DNA of 64,000 nt from assembly GCF_019801605.1 (NCBI RefSeq), contig NZ_JAHVIT010000002.1, forward strand, positions 186,001-250,000, read 5' to 3'. Positions 34,870-44,397 of the stretch are shown piece by piece; the first letter of the stretch is position 1, and each line of letters begins with the position of its first letter. The position numbers were made by a program, and so were the translations under genes. The notes beneath the pieces are model-generated. The model saw only the letters and a program-made list of their open reading frames with translations. It made no database searches and was not told the origin of the DNA. The stretch comes from Maritimibacter alkaliphilus (lineage in GTDB: Bacteria; Pseudomonadota; Alphaproteobacteria; Rhodobacterales; Rhodobacteraceae).

Positions 34870-35211
34870 TCAGCCGTAGACGGCCTCTTTGCCGAAATGC
34901 TTGGTCAGCATGTAGTAGACCACCGCGCGGTACTTGTTGCGCTCGGACTTGCCGTAGGTCTCGATGACACTGTCGATCGCGCTCATCAGCTCGGGCCCGT
35001 CGGAGAGGCCCAGTTTCTTGACCAGGAAGTTGGCCTTCACGGTTTCCAGCTCGCCCGGCTGGCTCGACGCGACGGTCGAGGCATCCGCGTCATAGATCGA
35101 CGGGCCGCACCCGATGGTCACCTTGGTCAGCAGGTCCATATCCGGATCCATGCCGCATTTCTCTTTCAGATCCTCGGCGTATTTCGCGATGAGATCGTCA
35201 CGCTTGCCCAT
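34870..35211 (-). CDS. DUF2853 family protein
   Basis: 113 residues, all-helical, starting MGKRDDLIAKYAEDLKEKCG at ATG 35211 with AAGGGACAGG upstream. The C-terminal YYMLTKHFGKEAVYG is typical of the DUF2853 family, small cytoplasmic proteins of unknown function. The frame is open upstream to 35334 but that part reads like non-coding sequence. Single-gene transcript facing the EVE gene. Confidence 0.85.
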   Translation of the reverse strand: MGKRDDLIAKYAEDLKEKCGMDPDMDLLTKVTIGCGPSIYDADASTVASSQPGELETVKANFLVKKLGLSDGPELMSAIDSVIETYGKSERNKYRAVVYYMLTKHFGKEAVYG

Positions 35212-35469
35212 GTGTTTCACCTGTCCCTTGGTCATAAAATTCAGTCGAAACCCCGCCATTTCGGGGGCTTCGGGGAAAACGTTACCCCCGCACCGGACTC
35301 GAAAGAAGCGAAAATCTTCATATTTCGCCGCCAATTATTGAGGGAACGTAAAAAGTCCATGACAGGTGAGGCGCATTGGCGTCATGCTTTCCTCATGCGG
35401 GAATACCCGCGGCCGGGCCCTCGGCGGTCCTTTCGCCACCCCCGGTCTCATAAGAACAGGAGAGTGGAG

Positions 35470-35907
35470 ATGACGACAGAAACCTACGTCGTGGCCTACG
35501 AGGGCGATGACGACAGTACCAAGGTGCTCGACTACGCGATGGCGAGCGCGAGCAAGGCCGGGGCCAAGCTGTACCTGGTCCATATCCTCGAATGGTCCCC
35601 CTACAGCTTCCTCACCCCGACCGAGATCGAGGAGCGGACCATGCGCCGCAAGGAGGAGCTGGCGCGCGCCAAGTCGGTGATCATCGACCCGGCGCTGGCC
35701 AAGGTGACCGCCGCCGGGCTGGAGGCCGAGGGCGTGATCAAATACGGCTCGGTCGTCGAACTGGTGGCCGAGACGGCCTCCACCGTCGGCGCCTCGATGA
35801 TCTTCGTGGGACGCTCGGGGTCGAATTCGATCTCGTCGCGGGTCTTCGGCTCGGTCCCGCTGGGGCTGGCGCAGATCGCCCCGGTCCCCACGGTCATTGT
35901 CCCTTGA
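35470..35907 (+). CDS. Universal stress protein, UspA family
   Basis: 145 residues: an N-terminal strand YVVAYEGDDDSTKVLDYAM and the C-terminal nucleotide-loop region MIFVGRSGSNSISSRVFGSV, which resembles the ATP-binding G-2x-G-9x-G(S/T) motif. It probably binds ATP and acts in stress physiology. It starts at ATG 35470 after GGAGAGTGGAG, and the alanine symporter gene follows 17 bp after the stop, so the two may be co-transcribed. Confidence 0.9.
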   Translation: MTTETYVVAYEGDDDSTKVLDYAMASASKAGAKLYLVHILEWSPYSFLTPTEIEERTMRRKEELARAKSVIIDPALAKVTAAGLEAEGVIKYGSVVELVAETASTVGASMIFVGRSGSNSISSRVFGSVPLGLAQIAPVPTVIVP

Positions 35908-35924
35908 ACGCGAAAGGCTCCCTC

Positions 35925-37463
35925 ATGAGTTTCAAACCTGCATTCCTTGCCGTGCCGGGGCTGGCGCTGTTCGCCTCCGCCGCGCAGGCCTCGATCGACG
36001 AGACGATCAACACCGCCGTCGGCGCCGCCACCGGCCCCTTTGTCTCTTTCATCTTCTCGCCCTTCCCGGGCACGTCCTTCCCCTGGATCGTGATGTGGCT
36101 GGTGATCGCGGCGACGATCTTCACGCTCTATTTCGGCTTTATCCAGTTCCGGGCCTTTCCCCATTCCATCGCCCTCGTGGCTGGCAAGTACTCCGACCCG
36201 AATGACGCGGGCGAGGTGAGCCACTTCCAGGCCCTTGCCACGGCGCTGTCGGGCACCGTGGGCCTCGGCAATATCGCGGGGGTCGCGGTGGCGGTCTCCA
36301 TCGGCGGGCCGGGGGCGACCTTCTGGATGATCCTCGCGGGCCTCATGGGCATGGCGTCGAAGTTCACCGAGTGTACGCTCGGCGTGAAATACCGGAACGA
36401 ATACGCCAACGGCACCGTCTCGGGCGGCCCCATGTACTACCTCAGCAAGGGCCTGACCGCACAGGGCAAGGGGGGCCTCGGCAAGGTGCTGGCGATCCTC
36501 TTCTCGATCTTCTGTGTGCTCGGCGCGCTTGGCGGCGGCAACATGTTCCAGGCCAACCAGGCCCATGCGCAGATCACCAACATCGTGGGCGACTACCCCG
36601 GCTGGATCACCGGCATCGTCTTCGCGGCCATCGTCTTTGCGGTGATCGTGGGCGGGCTGCAATCCATCGCACAGGTGACCGAGAAGATCGTGCCACTGAT
36701 GGCCGTGATCTACTGTGGTGCTGCGCTGATCATCATCCTGATGAACATCGACAAGCTCGGCTGGGCCTTCGGTCAGATCTTCTCGGGCGCATTCACCGGG
36801 CTCGGCATCGCCGGCGGCCTTGTGGGCGCGCTGATCCAGGGCTTCAAACGGGCGGCCTTCTCGAACGAGGCGGGCGTCGGCTCGGCCGCGATCGCGCACT
36901 CGGCGGTGAAGACCAAGGAGCCGATCACCGAGGGCTTCGTCTCGCTGCTGGAGCCCTTCATCGACACCGTGGTGATCTGCACCATGACCGCGCTGGTCAT
37001 CGTGATCACCGGAGTGATGACGATCGATCCCGACACCGGGCTCTATGTCTGGGACGAGGCCGCAGGCCGGATCGCGACCGTGGACAATGCCTCCGGCGTG
37101 GCACTGACCTCTGCCGCCTTCGGCTCCACCATCTCGTGGTTCCCCTACGTGCTGGCAATCGCGGTGATCCTCTTCGCCTTCTCGACGATGATCTCGTGGA
37201 GCTACTACGGGCTGAAGGCTTGGACCTACATGTTCGGCGAGGGCAAGTCGAAGGAACTGACCTTCAAGGTGATCTTCTGCATCTTCGTGGTGATCGGCGC
37301 GGCCATGAATCTTGGCCCGGTGATCGACTTCTCCGATGCGGCGATCTTTGCCATGGCGCTGGTGAACATCTTCGGCCTCTACTTCCTGATGCCGATCGTG
37401 AAGGCAGAACTCACGTCCTACCAGTCTCGGCTGAAGTCGGGCGAGATCAAGAAGTTCGCCTGA
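35925..37463 (+). CDS. Sodium:alanine (or glycine) symporter, AGCS family
   Basis: 512 residues with an N-terminal signal-like segment and about ten to eleven membrane helices. AGCS marks are GTVGLGNIAGVAVAVSIGGP, FWMILAGLMGMASKFTECTL, GGPMYYL and SNEAGVGSAAIAHSAVKTK. It imports alanine or glycine with Na+. ATG 35925 (MSFKPAFLA) is chosen because the upstream frame overlaps the stress-protein gene. A terminator and a palindromic repeat follow. Confidence 0.93.
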   Translation: MSFKPAFLAVPGLALFASAAQASIDETINTAVGAATGPFVSFIFSPFPGTSFPWIVMWLVIAATIFTLYFGFIQFRAFPHSIALVAGKYSDPNDAGEVSHFQALATALSGTVGLGNIAGVAVAVSIGGPGATFWMILAGLMGMASKFTECTLGVKYRNEYANGTVSGGPMYYLSKGLTAQGKGGLGKVLAILFSIFCVLGALGGGNMFQANQAHAQITNIVGDYPGWITGIVFAAIVFAVIVGGLQSIAQVTEKIVPLMAVIYCGAALIIILMNIDKLGWAFGQIFSGAFTGLGIAGGLVGALIQGFKRAAFSNEAGVGSAAIAHSAVKTKEPITEGFVSLLEPFIDTVVICTMTALVIVITGVMTIDPDTGLYVWDEAAGRIATVDNASGVALTSAAFGSTISWFPYVLAIAVILFAFSTMISWSYYGLKAWTYMFGEGKSKELTFKVIFCIFVVIGAAMNLGPVIDFSDAAIFAMALVNIFGLYFLMPIVKAELTSYQSRLKSGEIKKFA

Positions 37464-37482
37464 CCCCGGTCACATGACACGC

Positions 37483-37511
37483 GGGGCCGTCCCAAGGGGC
37501 GGCCCCTTTTT
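37483..37511 (+). terminator. Rho-independent terminator after the symporter gene
   Basis: GGGGCCG and CGGCCCC form a 7-bp stem followed by TTTTT, 20 bp after the stop at 37463. Confidence 0.85.
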
Positions 37512-37550
37512 CGTGGCGCGCTGTCAACCACCCGGCCGGCGTGTTTGCCC

Positions 37551-37593
37551 GGAAAATTCGAATTTTCCGGACCGGAATTTTCGAAAATTCCGG
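37551..37593. repeat. Tandem AT-rich palindromes (REP-like), copy A
   Basis: A perfect 18-bp palindrome (37551-37568, GGAAAATTCGAATTTTCC) is followed after 3 bp by a perfect 22-bp palindrome (37572-37593, CCGG-AATTTTCGAAAATT-CCGG). Related pairs occur at 41265-41307 and 55053-55095. The three AT cores stand out in GC-rich DNA. Confidence 0.8.
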
Positions 37594-37724
37594 GGGCATC
37601 GCACAGGAGGACGGAAACGCAGAATATCATATGAATATGTATCTTTGTTCTTGTCAGACCCGGGCGCAGGGGCGCATCGTCGGGGTCCGGGCGTTGAGGA
37701 GCGCCCCACTTTAGGGAGGAAATC

Positions 37725-38174
37725 ATGATCAGAACGATACTGGCCGCGCTCGCGGTCCTCGTGGCCTTTGCCCTGCCGGGGCTCGCGGAGGGGAACCGCT
37801 ATGGCCAGCAGAAGGTGGTCTACCACATCAACGGCGACGGCGGGGAGGGCGGCAAGGCCTATTCCGGCGCTCTGAACAACGTGCAGAACCACATCAATGC
37901 GCTCGGGGTCGAGAACCTCGAGGTGAAGATCGTCATGCACGGCAACGGCGTCGGGCTGCTGAAAATGGCGAAGGAGAGCGACAAGCTCCAGACCCAGATC
38001 GGCTCGCTCAAGTCGCAGAACGTGGTCTTCAACGTCTGCAACAACACGCTGGTCGGGCGGAAGATCGACTACGAGAACGATCTCTACGACGTCTGGGAAC
38101 AGGACATCGTGCCCTCCGGCGTGGCCGAGATCGCCTATCTCCAGACACAGGGCTACGTCTACGTGAAACCCTGA
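37725..38174 (+). CDS. DsrE-like family protein with signal peptide
   Basis: 149 residues. A Sec-type signal peptide (MIRTILAALAVLVAFALPGLA) is followed by a DsrE/YchN-type domain: VVYHINGDGG, LEVKIVMHGNGVGLL, and a conserved Cys in VVFNVCNNTL that may be the persulfide-carrying residue. Periplasmic DsrE-like proteins are linked to sulfur chemistry, but the function is not established. Preceded by AGGGAGGAAATC, a strong ribosome-binding site. Confidence 0.85.
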   Translation: MIRTILAALAVLVAFALPGLAEGNRYGQQKVVYHINGDGGEGGKAYSGALNNVQNHINALGVENLEVKIVMHGNGVGLLKMAKESDKLQTQIGSLKSQNVVFNVCNNTLVGRKIDYENDLYDVWEQDIVPSGVAEIAYLQTQGYVYVKP

Positions 38175-38284
38175 GAGGGGCCCGTGGGCCGGCTGCGCCG
38201 GTCCAATCTCGCGGCAGGCGGGTCGGGCCTCGCGCGCCGCGGTCACGATCCCGGCGCACCGCCGGGGTCTCAGCCCACCGGACA

Positions 38285-38315
38285 TGAAAAAACCGGCCCC
38301 AGAGGGGGCCGGTTT
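38285..38315. terminator. Bidirectional terminator between convergent genes
   Basis: AAAAACCGGCCCC and GGGGCCGGTTT form a long stem with a short loop, lying between the ends of the DsrE gene (plus) and ahcY (minus); A-runs on the left and T-runs on the right allow use on both strands. Confidence 0.88.
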
Positions 38316-38349
38316 ACAGTTGGGGCAGGCGCCCCGAACCTGGCGCGGA

Positions 38350-39747
38350 TCAGTAGCGGTAGTGATCCGACTTGAACGGGCCCTCGGTGCCGACACCGAT
38401 GTAATCCGCCTGCTCCTTCGAGAGCTTCGACAGTTTCACGCCGATCTTCTCGAGGTGCAGCATCGCGACTTTCTCGTCGAGGTGCTTGGGCAGGATGTAG
38501 ACTTCGTTGCCGTACTGGTCGCCCTTGGTCCAAAGCTCGATCTGCGCCAGCACCTGGTTGGTGAAGGAGGCGGACATCACGAAGGAGGGGTGGCCGGTGG
38601 CGTTGCCGAGGTTCAGCAGACGGCCCTCGGAGAGCAGGATGATCTTGTTGCCCGAGGGCATCTCGATCATGTCGACCTGTTCCTTCACGTTGGTCCACTT
38701 GTGGTTCTTCAGGTTGGCGACCTGGATCTCGTTGTCGAAGTGGCCGATGTTGCCGACGATGGCCATGTTCTTCATCGCGCGCATGTGCTCGATGCGGATC
38801 ACGTCCTTGTTGCCGGTGGTGGTGATGAAGATGTCGGCGCTGTCGACGACGTCTTCCAGCGTGACGACTTCGAAACCGTCCATGGCCGCCTGAAGCGCGC
38901 AGATCGGGTCGACCTCGGTCACCTTCACGCGCGCGCCGGCGCCCTGCAGCGAGGCGGCAGAGCCCTTGCCCACGTCACCGTAGCCGCAGACCACGGCCAC
39001 CTTGCCGGCCATCATCACGTCGGTCGCGCGACGGATGCCGTCGACCAGCGATTCCTTGCAGCCGTACTTGTTGTCGAACTTCGACTTGGTGACCGAGTCA
39101 TTGACGTTGATCGCCGGGAAGGGCAGCAGGCCCTTCTTCTGCAGTTCGTAGAGACGGTGCACACCGGTGGTGGTCTCTTCCGACACGCCCTGGATCAGCT
39201 CTTTCTGCTTGGTGAAGAAGCCCGGCGTTTCAGCCATGCGCTTCTTGATCTGCGCGAAGAGGAAGGTTTCCTCTTCCGAGGTCGGGGTCTCGATCAGGTC
39301 GGTCTCGCCGGCTTCGACCCGGGCGCCCAGCAGGATGTACATGGTGGCGTCACCGCCATCATCGAGGATCATGTTCGCGCCGTCCTCGAAGAGGAAGATC
39401 TTGTCGGCGTAGTCCCAGTATTCCTCGAGGGTTTCGCCCTTGACGGCGAAGACCGGCGTGCCGCTTTCCGCGATGGCGGCGGCAGCGTGGTCCTGGGTGG
39501 AGAAGATGTTGCACGACGCCCAGCGCACTTCAGCACCGAGAGCGACAAGCGTCTCGATCAGCACTGCGGTCTGGATGGTCATGTGCAGCGAACCGGCGAT
39601 CCGCGCCCCGGCCAGCGGCTTCTTCTCGCCATATTCCTCGCGCAGGGCCATCAGGCCGGGCATTTCAGTTTCTGCAATGTCCAGCTCTTTGCGCCCGTAG
39701 GCGGCCAGCGAGATATCCTTGACGATGTAGTCAGCGGCCATGTTCAT
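38350..39747 (-). CDS. ahcY: Adenosylhomocysteinase
   Basis: 465 residues. It splits S-adenosylhomocysteine into adenosine and homocysteine in the methyl cycle. Visible marks: substrate-domain [15 protein letters not shown], the [14 protein letters not shown] segment, the NAD Rossmann loop [10 protein letters not shown], and the C-terminal KSDHYRY with the conserved Lys/Tyr. It starts MNMAADY; ATG 39741 is an alternative. The roughly 290 bp between this gene and the HD gene hold the promoter; I could not fit a known SAH riboswitch there. Confidence 0.97.
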   Translation of the reverse strand: MNMAADYIVKDISLAAYGRKELDIAETEMPGLMALREEYGEKKPLAGARIAGSLHMTIQTAVLIETLVALGAEVRWASCNIFSTQDHAAAAIAESGTPVFAVKGETLEEYWDYADKIFLFEDGANMILDDGGDATMYILLGARVEAGETDLIETPTSEEETFLFAQIKKRMAETPGFFTKQKELIQGVSEETTTGVHRLYELQKKGLLPFPAINVNDSVTKSKFDNKYGCKESLVDGIRRATDVMMAGKVAVVCGYGDVGKGSAASLQGAGARVKVTEVDPICALQAAMDGFEVVTLEDVVDSADIFITTTGNKDVIRIEHMRAMKNMAIVGNIGHFDNEIQVANLKNHKWTNVKEQVDMIEMPSGNKIILLSEGRLLNLGNATGHPSFVMSASFTNQVLAQIELWTKGDQYGNEVYILPKHLDEKVAMLHLEKIGVKLSKLSKEQADYIGVGTEGPFKSDHYRY

Positions 39748-40037
39748 AAATTCCGTTTTTTGCTACGTTCGTGCCGTCTGGTATCATTTCCCGCGGCAAC
39801 GCTCAACGTAAAGCCCTGTGCGGGGACCATCAGGACAGGTTCTCCCCCTGTGCCAGAGAGCCATGACAGGGGCGTAAACGGGAGGTGCCCGGAAATTGGG
39901 CGCTTCTGGGTTCACCCTGTTCCGGCCCTCTGCAGCGGACCACCCCGGCGGGGGCCCGCTTTCCCGGCCTCCGTCCCGGTTGACCTCCGCCCCCGGTTTG
40001 CGCCAGATCGCGGCACGCAGCTGACCCGGATGATGAC

Positions 40038-40634
40038 ATGGCCAAACCGCAACGCGCCTGGCAGAGAATGCTTTCGGGGCGCCGCCTCGACCTGCTGGAC
40101 CCGACCCCCGTCGATATCGAGATCGATGACATCGCCCATGGCCTCGCCTTCGTGGCGCGCTGGAACGGCCAGACTCACGGCGACTACGCCTACTCCGTGG
40201 CCGAGCATTCGCTGCTGGTCGAGGAGATCTATGGCCGTCTCTGCCCCGAGGCCCCGGTGAAGTGGCGCCTCGCCGCCCTGCTGCACGACGCACCCGAATA
40301 TGTCATCGGCGACATGATCAGCCCGGTGAAGGCCGCCGTCGGCCCTTCCTACGGGGAACTGGACGCACGGCTCACCACGGCAATCCACCTGCGCTTCGGC
40401 CTGCCCGCGGCCATCCCGAAGGCGGTGAAGAAGCAGATCAAGAAGGCCGACCAGATCAGCGCCTGGATGGAAGCGACCGAGATCGCGGGCTTCTCCGAGG
40501 CGGAAGCGACGAAATTCTTCGGCCGCCCCCAGCCTGCCTTGATCGAGGGCCTCTCCATCGTGCTCAGGCCCCCGGTGGAAACCCGCACCGACTACACCGC
40601 CCGCCATGCCACCCTGCTGGCGCAGATGCCATGA
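40038..40634 (+). CDS. HD-domain phosphohydrolase (YfbR-like)
   Basis: 198 residues. HD metal motifs are visible: His in SVAEHSLLVEEIY, His-Asp in LLHDAPEYVIGD, and a later Asp in KKADQISAWMEA. It resembles the YfbR/HDDC2-type 5'-nucleotidase group, which dephosphorylates deoxynucleotides; the substrate is inferred. Its stop overlaps the start of the GNAT gene (ATGA). Confidence 0.88.
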   Translation: MAKPQRAWQRMLSGRRLDLLDPTPVDIEIDDIAHGLAFVARWNGQTHGDYAYSVAEHSLLVEEIYGRLCPEAPVKWRLAALLHDAPEYVIGDMISPVKAAVGPSYGELDARLTTAIHLRFGLPAAIPKAVKKQIKKADQISAWMEATEIAGFSEAEATKFFGRPQPALIEGLSIVLRPPVETRTDYTARHATLLAQMP

Positions 40635-41110
40635 TCCACGTACGCCGGGCCGGGCCGCTCGACACCGGGCCGATGGCGGAACTCCTGAACGAGATCATCG
40701 CCAAGGGCGGCACCACCGCCCTGACGCGCCCGGTCTCCCGCGCGATGCTGGCCGAGTGGATGACCGGCTCGGACCGCGCCGCTTGGCATCTGGCGGAAGA
40801 TGACGCTGGCACCCTCCTCGGCTTCCAGTGGATCGACCCGCTGCCCGAGACGCCCGATATCGCCCATATCGCGAGTTTCGCCCGCTTGGGCCACACTGGC
40901 CTCGGCATCGGCTCGGCGCTTTTCGAGGCCACGAAACGCGCCGCGAAGGACCTCGGATACCTCGCCATAGATGCCGAGATCCGCGCCGACAACACGGGCG
41001 GGCTGGCCTACTACCAGAGCCGCGGTTTCGAGGATCATCGCCGCATCCGGGATGGCCAGCTGGAGGACGGCACAAGGATCGACAAGGTCGTGAAGCGCTA
41101 CGAGCTCTGA
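40631..41110 (+). CDS. GNAT-family N-acetyltransferase
   Basis: 159 residues with a GNAT fold; the acetyl-CoA loop reads RLGHTGLGIGSALFEATKRA (about residue 94-113) and the C-terminal GLAYYQSRGFED is typical. It starts at ATG 40631 overlapping the HD gene stop; the frame is open upstream but overlaps that gene. The acceptor substrate is unknown. Confidence 0.9.
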   Translation: MIHVRRAGPLDTGPMAELLNEIIAKGGTTALTRPVSRAMLAEWMTGSDRAAWHLAEDDAGTLLGFQWIDPLPETPDIAHIASFARLGHTGLGIGSALFEATKRAAKDLGYLAIDAEIRADNTGGLAYYQSRGFEDHRRIRDGQLEDGTRIDKVVKRYEL

Positions 41111-41117
41111 AATCATC

Positions 41118-41307
41118 TTTCCCGAAACACTCCGGGGGAGTCGCAAAGCGACGGGGGCAGCGCCCCCTCCGCCGCCGCCCCGGGATGCAACGGCGGACCA
41201 TCTGCTCCGACAGACGCAGCGCACCCAGTCACTGTCCCGCGCGCCTGCTCCAGGATCACCGCCCCCGGAATTTTCAAAAATTCCGGTCCGGGAAACTCGA
41301 ATTTTCC
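41118..41307. repeat. Composite intergenic repeat with tandem palindromes, copy B
   Basis: Begins with a GC-rich unit (CTTTCCCGAAACACTCCGGG, then GGGGGCAGCGCCCCC near 41155-41170) also present at 54994-55053, and ends with two imperfect AT-core palindromes (41265-41286 and 41290-41307) matching copies A and C. It fills most of the 300-bp gap between the converging GNAT and regA genes. No gene is seen in that gap. Confidence 0.75.
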
Positions 41308-41410
41308 GGCCAGCCCGCCGGGCCGGCTCGCAGGCCGCTCATAGCGATCGGGAAAAGTCTTGAACAAGACTTCTCCCGAGACTTTTGCTTAAAATTCTTG
41401 GACGCGCCCC

Positions 41411-41959
41411 TCAGCGGGGCGAGCGTTTGGCGAGGATGCGCTGCAGCGTCCGACGGTGCATGTTCAGCCGCCGCGCGGTTTCGCTCACGTTCCGGTCGCA
41501 GAGCTCATAGACCCGCTGGATGTGCTCCCACCGCACGCGGTCGGCCGACATCGGGTTTTCCGGCGGCGGCGGCAGGTCGCCCCCGTTGGAGAGCAGGGCA
41601 TTGGTGATGTCCGTGGCATCCGCCGGTTTCGACAGGTAGTCGGTGGCGCCGATCTTCACCGCGGCCACGGCCGTGGCAATCGCGCCATAGCCGGTCAGCA
41701 CGACGATCCGGCAATCGGGCCGCTTCTCGCGCAGCACCTCCACCACGTCGAGCCCGTTGCCATCCTCCAACCGCAGGTCGCAGACCGCGTAGGCGGGGGG
41801 GCGGGCCGTGGCGATGGCCTTGCCCGCGGCGACGGTCTCGGCCGTTTCCACGTCGAAGCCGCGCTTCTCCATCGCCTTGGCGAGACGGCGCAGGAAGGGC
41901 TCGTCATCGTCCAGCAGAAGCAGGGACTTGTCGGGTCCGATCTCGGGCAATTCGGTCAT
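41411..41959 (-). CDS. regA: Redox response regulator RegA/PrrA/ActR
   Basis: 182 residues. Receiver domain with acidic pocket LLLDDDEPFL, the phospho-acceptor Asp in VCDLRLEDG, Thr in VVLTGYG and Lys in LSKPAD. The C-terminal Fis-type HTH NVSETARRLNMHRRTLQRIL is the highly conserved RegA DNA-binding end. It controls respiration, photosynthesis, carbon and nitrogen genes in response to redox state. ATG 41959 follows GGGGAG. It lies downstream of senC and opposite regB, the standard arrangement. Confidence 0.96.
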   Translation of the reverse strand: MTELPEIGPDKSLLLLDDDEPFLRRLAKAMEKRGFDVETAETVAAGKAIATARPPAYAVCDLRLEDGNGLDVVEVLREKRPDCRIVVLTGYGAIATAVAAVKIGATDYLSKPADATDITNALLSNGGDLPPPPENPMSADRVRWEHIQRVYELCDRNVSETARRLNMHRRTLQRILAKRSPR

Positions 41960-42073
41960 CGGGGCTCCCCGGGCATACAACCATATACAATGGCAGATGT
42001 TTTATCCCCAAGCCGGGCCAGCGTCAAACCTGTGCGCGGGCCCGGCCCGCCTCACGGCCGCGTCACGACACCG

Positions 42074-42700
42074 TCAGAGCGCGTCGAGGAAACAGGCCAC
42101 CTTGTCGGCCATCTGTTCCGGCGTCGCCTCGCGGCTGAAGAAGTCTGCGAAACCGGTGCCCGGCAGCATGAAATAGGTCTGGGTGGTATGCGACACGAGG
42201 TAGAACTCGTCGTCCGCATCCTCGGGGTCCTGCTTCTGGTAGAAGGTCTTGTAGGCCTGGCTCGCGGCCTTCACCTGCTCCGCGGAGCCGGTCAGGCCCA
42301 GCATCCGGGGGTGCATGTAGTCGGTGAATTCGGCCAGCTGCTCCGGGGTATCGCGCTCCGGGTCGATGGAGATGAAGACGGGCTTCACCTCGTAGCCGCG
42401 CTCTTCCAGCAGTTCGACGGCCTCGGCGTTGCGGGCCGCGTCCATCGGGCAGACATCGGGGCAGAAGGTATAGCCGAAGTAGACCAGCGCCGGTTCGTCC
42501 AGCACCTCCGCGTCGGTGACGGTCCTGCCGGTCTCGTCCACCAGCGTGAAGGGCCCGCCGATGGCTGCACCGCCCGCGACGGCGCCGCTGCGGCACTGCG
42601 CGAACTTGTCATCGCTGCGTCCCAGCGTCGTGGCCAGCCAGAGACCCCCCATCAGGGCGATCAGGATACCGGCGGCGGCGATGGCGACGATGCGGGTCAT
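42074..42700 (-). CDS. senC: SenC/Sco1 (PrrC) copper chaperone
   Basis: 208 residues with an N-terminal membrane anchor (IVAIAAAGILIALMGGLWLA) and a thioredoxin-like periplasmic domain with the copper motif FCPDVCP and the later ligand His in LVSHTTQTYF. Sco proteins load CuA of cytochrome oxidase; in Rhodobacter PrrC also links oxidase activity to the RegB sensor. ATG 42700 (MTRIVAIA) is preferred to the in-frame ATG at 42730. regA begins 114 bp downstream. Confidence 0.95.
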   Translation of the reverse strand: MTRIVAIAAAGILIALMGGLWLATTLGRSDDKFAQCRSGAVAGGAAIGGPFTLVDETGRTVTDAEVLDEPALVYFGYTFCPDVCPMDAARNAEAVELLEERGYEVKPVFISIDPERDTPEQLAEFTDYMHPRMLGLTGSAEQVKAASQAYKTFYQKQDPEDADDEFYLVSHTTQTYFMLPGTGFADFFSREATPEQMADKVACFLDAL

Positions 42701-42770
42701 GGGCACTCCTCCTCGGCGCGGGGCAGCCATTGCCTGCGCTCCGCCGGAGATCTACCCTCTGGACCGGCAG

Positions 42771-44207
42771 ATGCAATGGGACAGGAGCGCACGGGTGCCC
42801 GATACGATCGAACGCGTGCTGGCGGGACAGGAACGCGGCAGCTGGATTCGCCTGAGAACCCTGACGATGCTGCGGTGGGGCGCGATCTTCGGGCAGGTCT
42901 CGGCGCTGCTGGTGGCGCAATACGTCTACCAGCTGCAGCTCGAATTCGGGCTGGCCTACTTCGTGGTCGGCATCTCGCTGGCCGGCAACCTGATCGCGGG
43001 CGTGGTCTTCCCGGAAAGCAAGCGCCTGACGGAGGTGGAAAACCTGCTTCTGGTGCTTTTCGACCTGCTGCAGCTGAGCCTTCTGCTCTACCTCACCGGG
43101 GGGCTGAACAACCCGTTCTCGGTGCTGATCATGGGCCCGGTGACGGTCTCGGCGGTGGCGCTCACGCTGCGGTCGCTGATCTTCATCGGCGCCACGGCCA
43201 TCGTCTCTGTCACGGTGCTGGCGCGTTACCACATGCCGCTGCTCTACCATGATGGGTCCGAGCTGGAGATCCTGCCGATCTTCCTCTTCGGGTCGTGGCT
43301 GGCCATCGTGATCGGGGTGATCTTCCTCGGCATCTACTCGCGCTGGATCGCCAGCGAGATGCACGCCATGTCCGATGCCCTGACCGCCGCGAAGATGGCG
43401 CTCGCCCGGGAACAGAAACTGACCGACCTGGGCGGTGTCGTCGCCGCCGCGGCCCATGAACTCGGCACGCCGCTGGCAACGATCAAGCTGACCTCCGCCG
43501 AACTGATGGAGGAACTGGACGACCGGCCCGAACTGCAGGAGGACGCCCGGCTGATCCGCGAGCAGGCGGACCGCTGCCGGGATATCCTGCGCTCCATGGG
43601 GCGGGCCGGGAAGGATGACCTGCACCTGCGGCAGGCCCCCCTGAGCGCGGTTCTGCGCGAGGCGGCGGAACCCCATGCCACCCGCGGCAAGACGATCCAT
43701 TTCGACGAAGATGACGGCCCGGGGCAGGAGGGGCCGGGACAGGAGGGGCCGCAGCCCGCCATCCTGCGCCGCCCGGAGGTCATCCACGGGCTGCGCAACC
43801 TCGTGCAGAACGCCGTGGACTTCGCCCGCACGAGCATCTGGGTCGAAGCGGAGTGGAGCGAGACCCGCATCCTTGTACGGATCACAGACGACGGGCTTGG
43901 CTATTCCCCTTCGGTCATCGGGCGCATCGGCGATCCCTTCATGCGCCGCCGCCGCAGCCAGCGCGACCTGCGTCAGCGGCCGGAGTACGAGGGCATGGGC
44001 CTCGGGCTCTTCATCGCCAAGACCCTGCTGGAGCGGACGGGCGCGGAACTGAGCTTTGCCAACGGCTCGGACGAGACGACGGGGCCGCAGCCCCCCGGCG
44101 CCCGCACCGGCGCCATCGTCGAAGTGACCTGGCCACGCAGCAAGATCGACGCACGGGACGGGGAGAACGCGGTGAAGATCGGGAAGAATCAGCCGATCGA
44201 GATCTGA
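42771..44207 (+). CDS. regB: Redox sensor histidine kinase RegB/PrrB
   Basis: 478 residues. Six N-terminal membrane segments include the quinone-binding motif GGLNNPF. The phospho-His box HELGTPLATIK (about 230), the redox-active Cys in DRCRDIL (about 269), the N box and the ATP lid GLGLFI follow. The frame opens far upstream; ATG 42771 (MQWDRS) gives the usual length, and GTG 42795 is possible. Odd: between H box and N box is a GPGQE tandem (43716-43754) not expected in the family. Divergent from senC-regA. Confidence 0.95.
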   Translation: MQWDRSARVPDTIERVLAGQERGSWIRLRTLTMLRWGAIFGQVSALLVAQYVYQLQLEFGLAYFVVGISLAGNLIAGVVFPESKRLTEVENLLLVLFDLLQLSLLLYLTGGLNNPFSVLIMGPVTVSAVALTLRSLIFIGATAIVSVTVLARYHMPLLYHDGSELEILPIFLFGSWLAIVIGVIFLGIYSRWIASEMHAMSDALTAAKMALAREQKLTDLGGVVAAAAHELGTPLATIKLTSAELMEELDDRPELQEDARLIREQADRCRDILRSMGRAGKDDLHLRQAPLSAVLREAAEPHATRGKTIHFDEDDGPGQEGPGQEGPQPAILRRPEVIHGLRNLVQNAVDFARTSIWVEAEWSETRILVRITDDGLGYSPSVIGRIGDPFMRRRRSQRDLRQRPEYEGMGLGLFIAKTLLERTGAELSFANGSDETTGPQPPGARTGAIVEVTWPRSKIDARDGENAVKIGKNQPIEI

Positions 44208-44397
44208 CATCCCGCGTTGGCGCGGGATGCGTGATGTGGAAATGGCGCATTTTCGGTGCAGGTTTTTCCCTGGATCGGGGGGGGCCCGACCGGAAATCCC
44301 CGCCCGAGCAGCGGCGGCGCCCCCGACGCGGGCTCTGTTAACACTTTATTAACCTTTGAAGTCAAACCTGACCGGTATTGTGTCAGGGGGAACACGA

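Noticed and set aside
39748-40037. Possible S-adenosylhomocysteine or SAM/SAH riboswitch upstream of ahcY
   Set aside because: A GAGCGTTGC-like string exists on the minus strand, but I could not build the conserved pairing by eye. A covariance search with the Rfam SAH models would decide.
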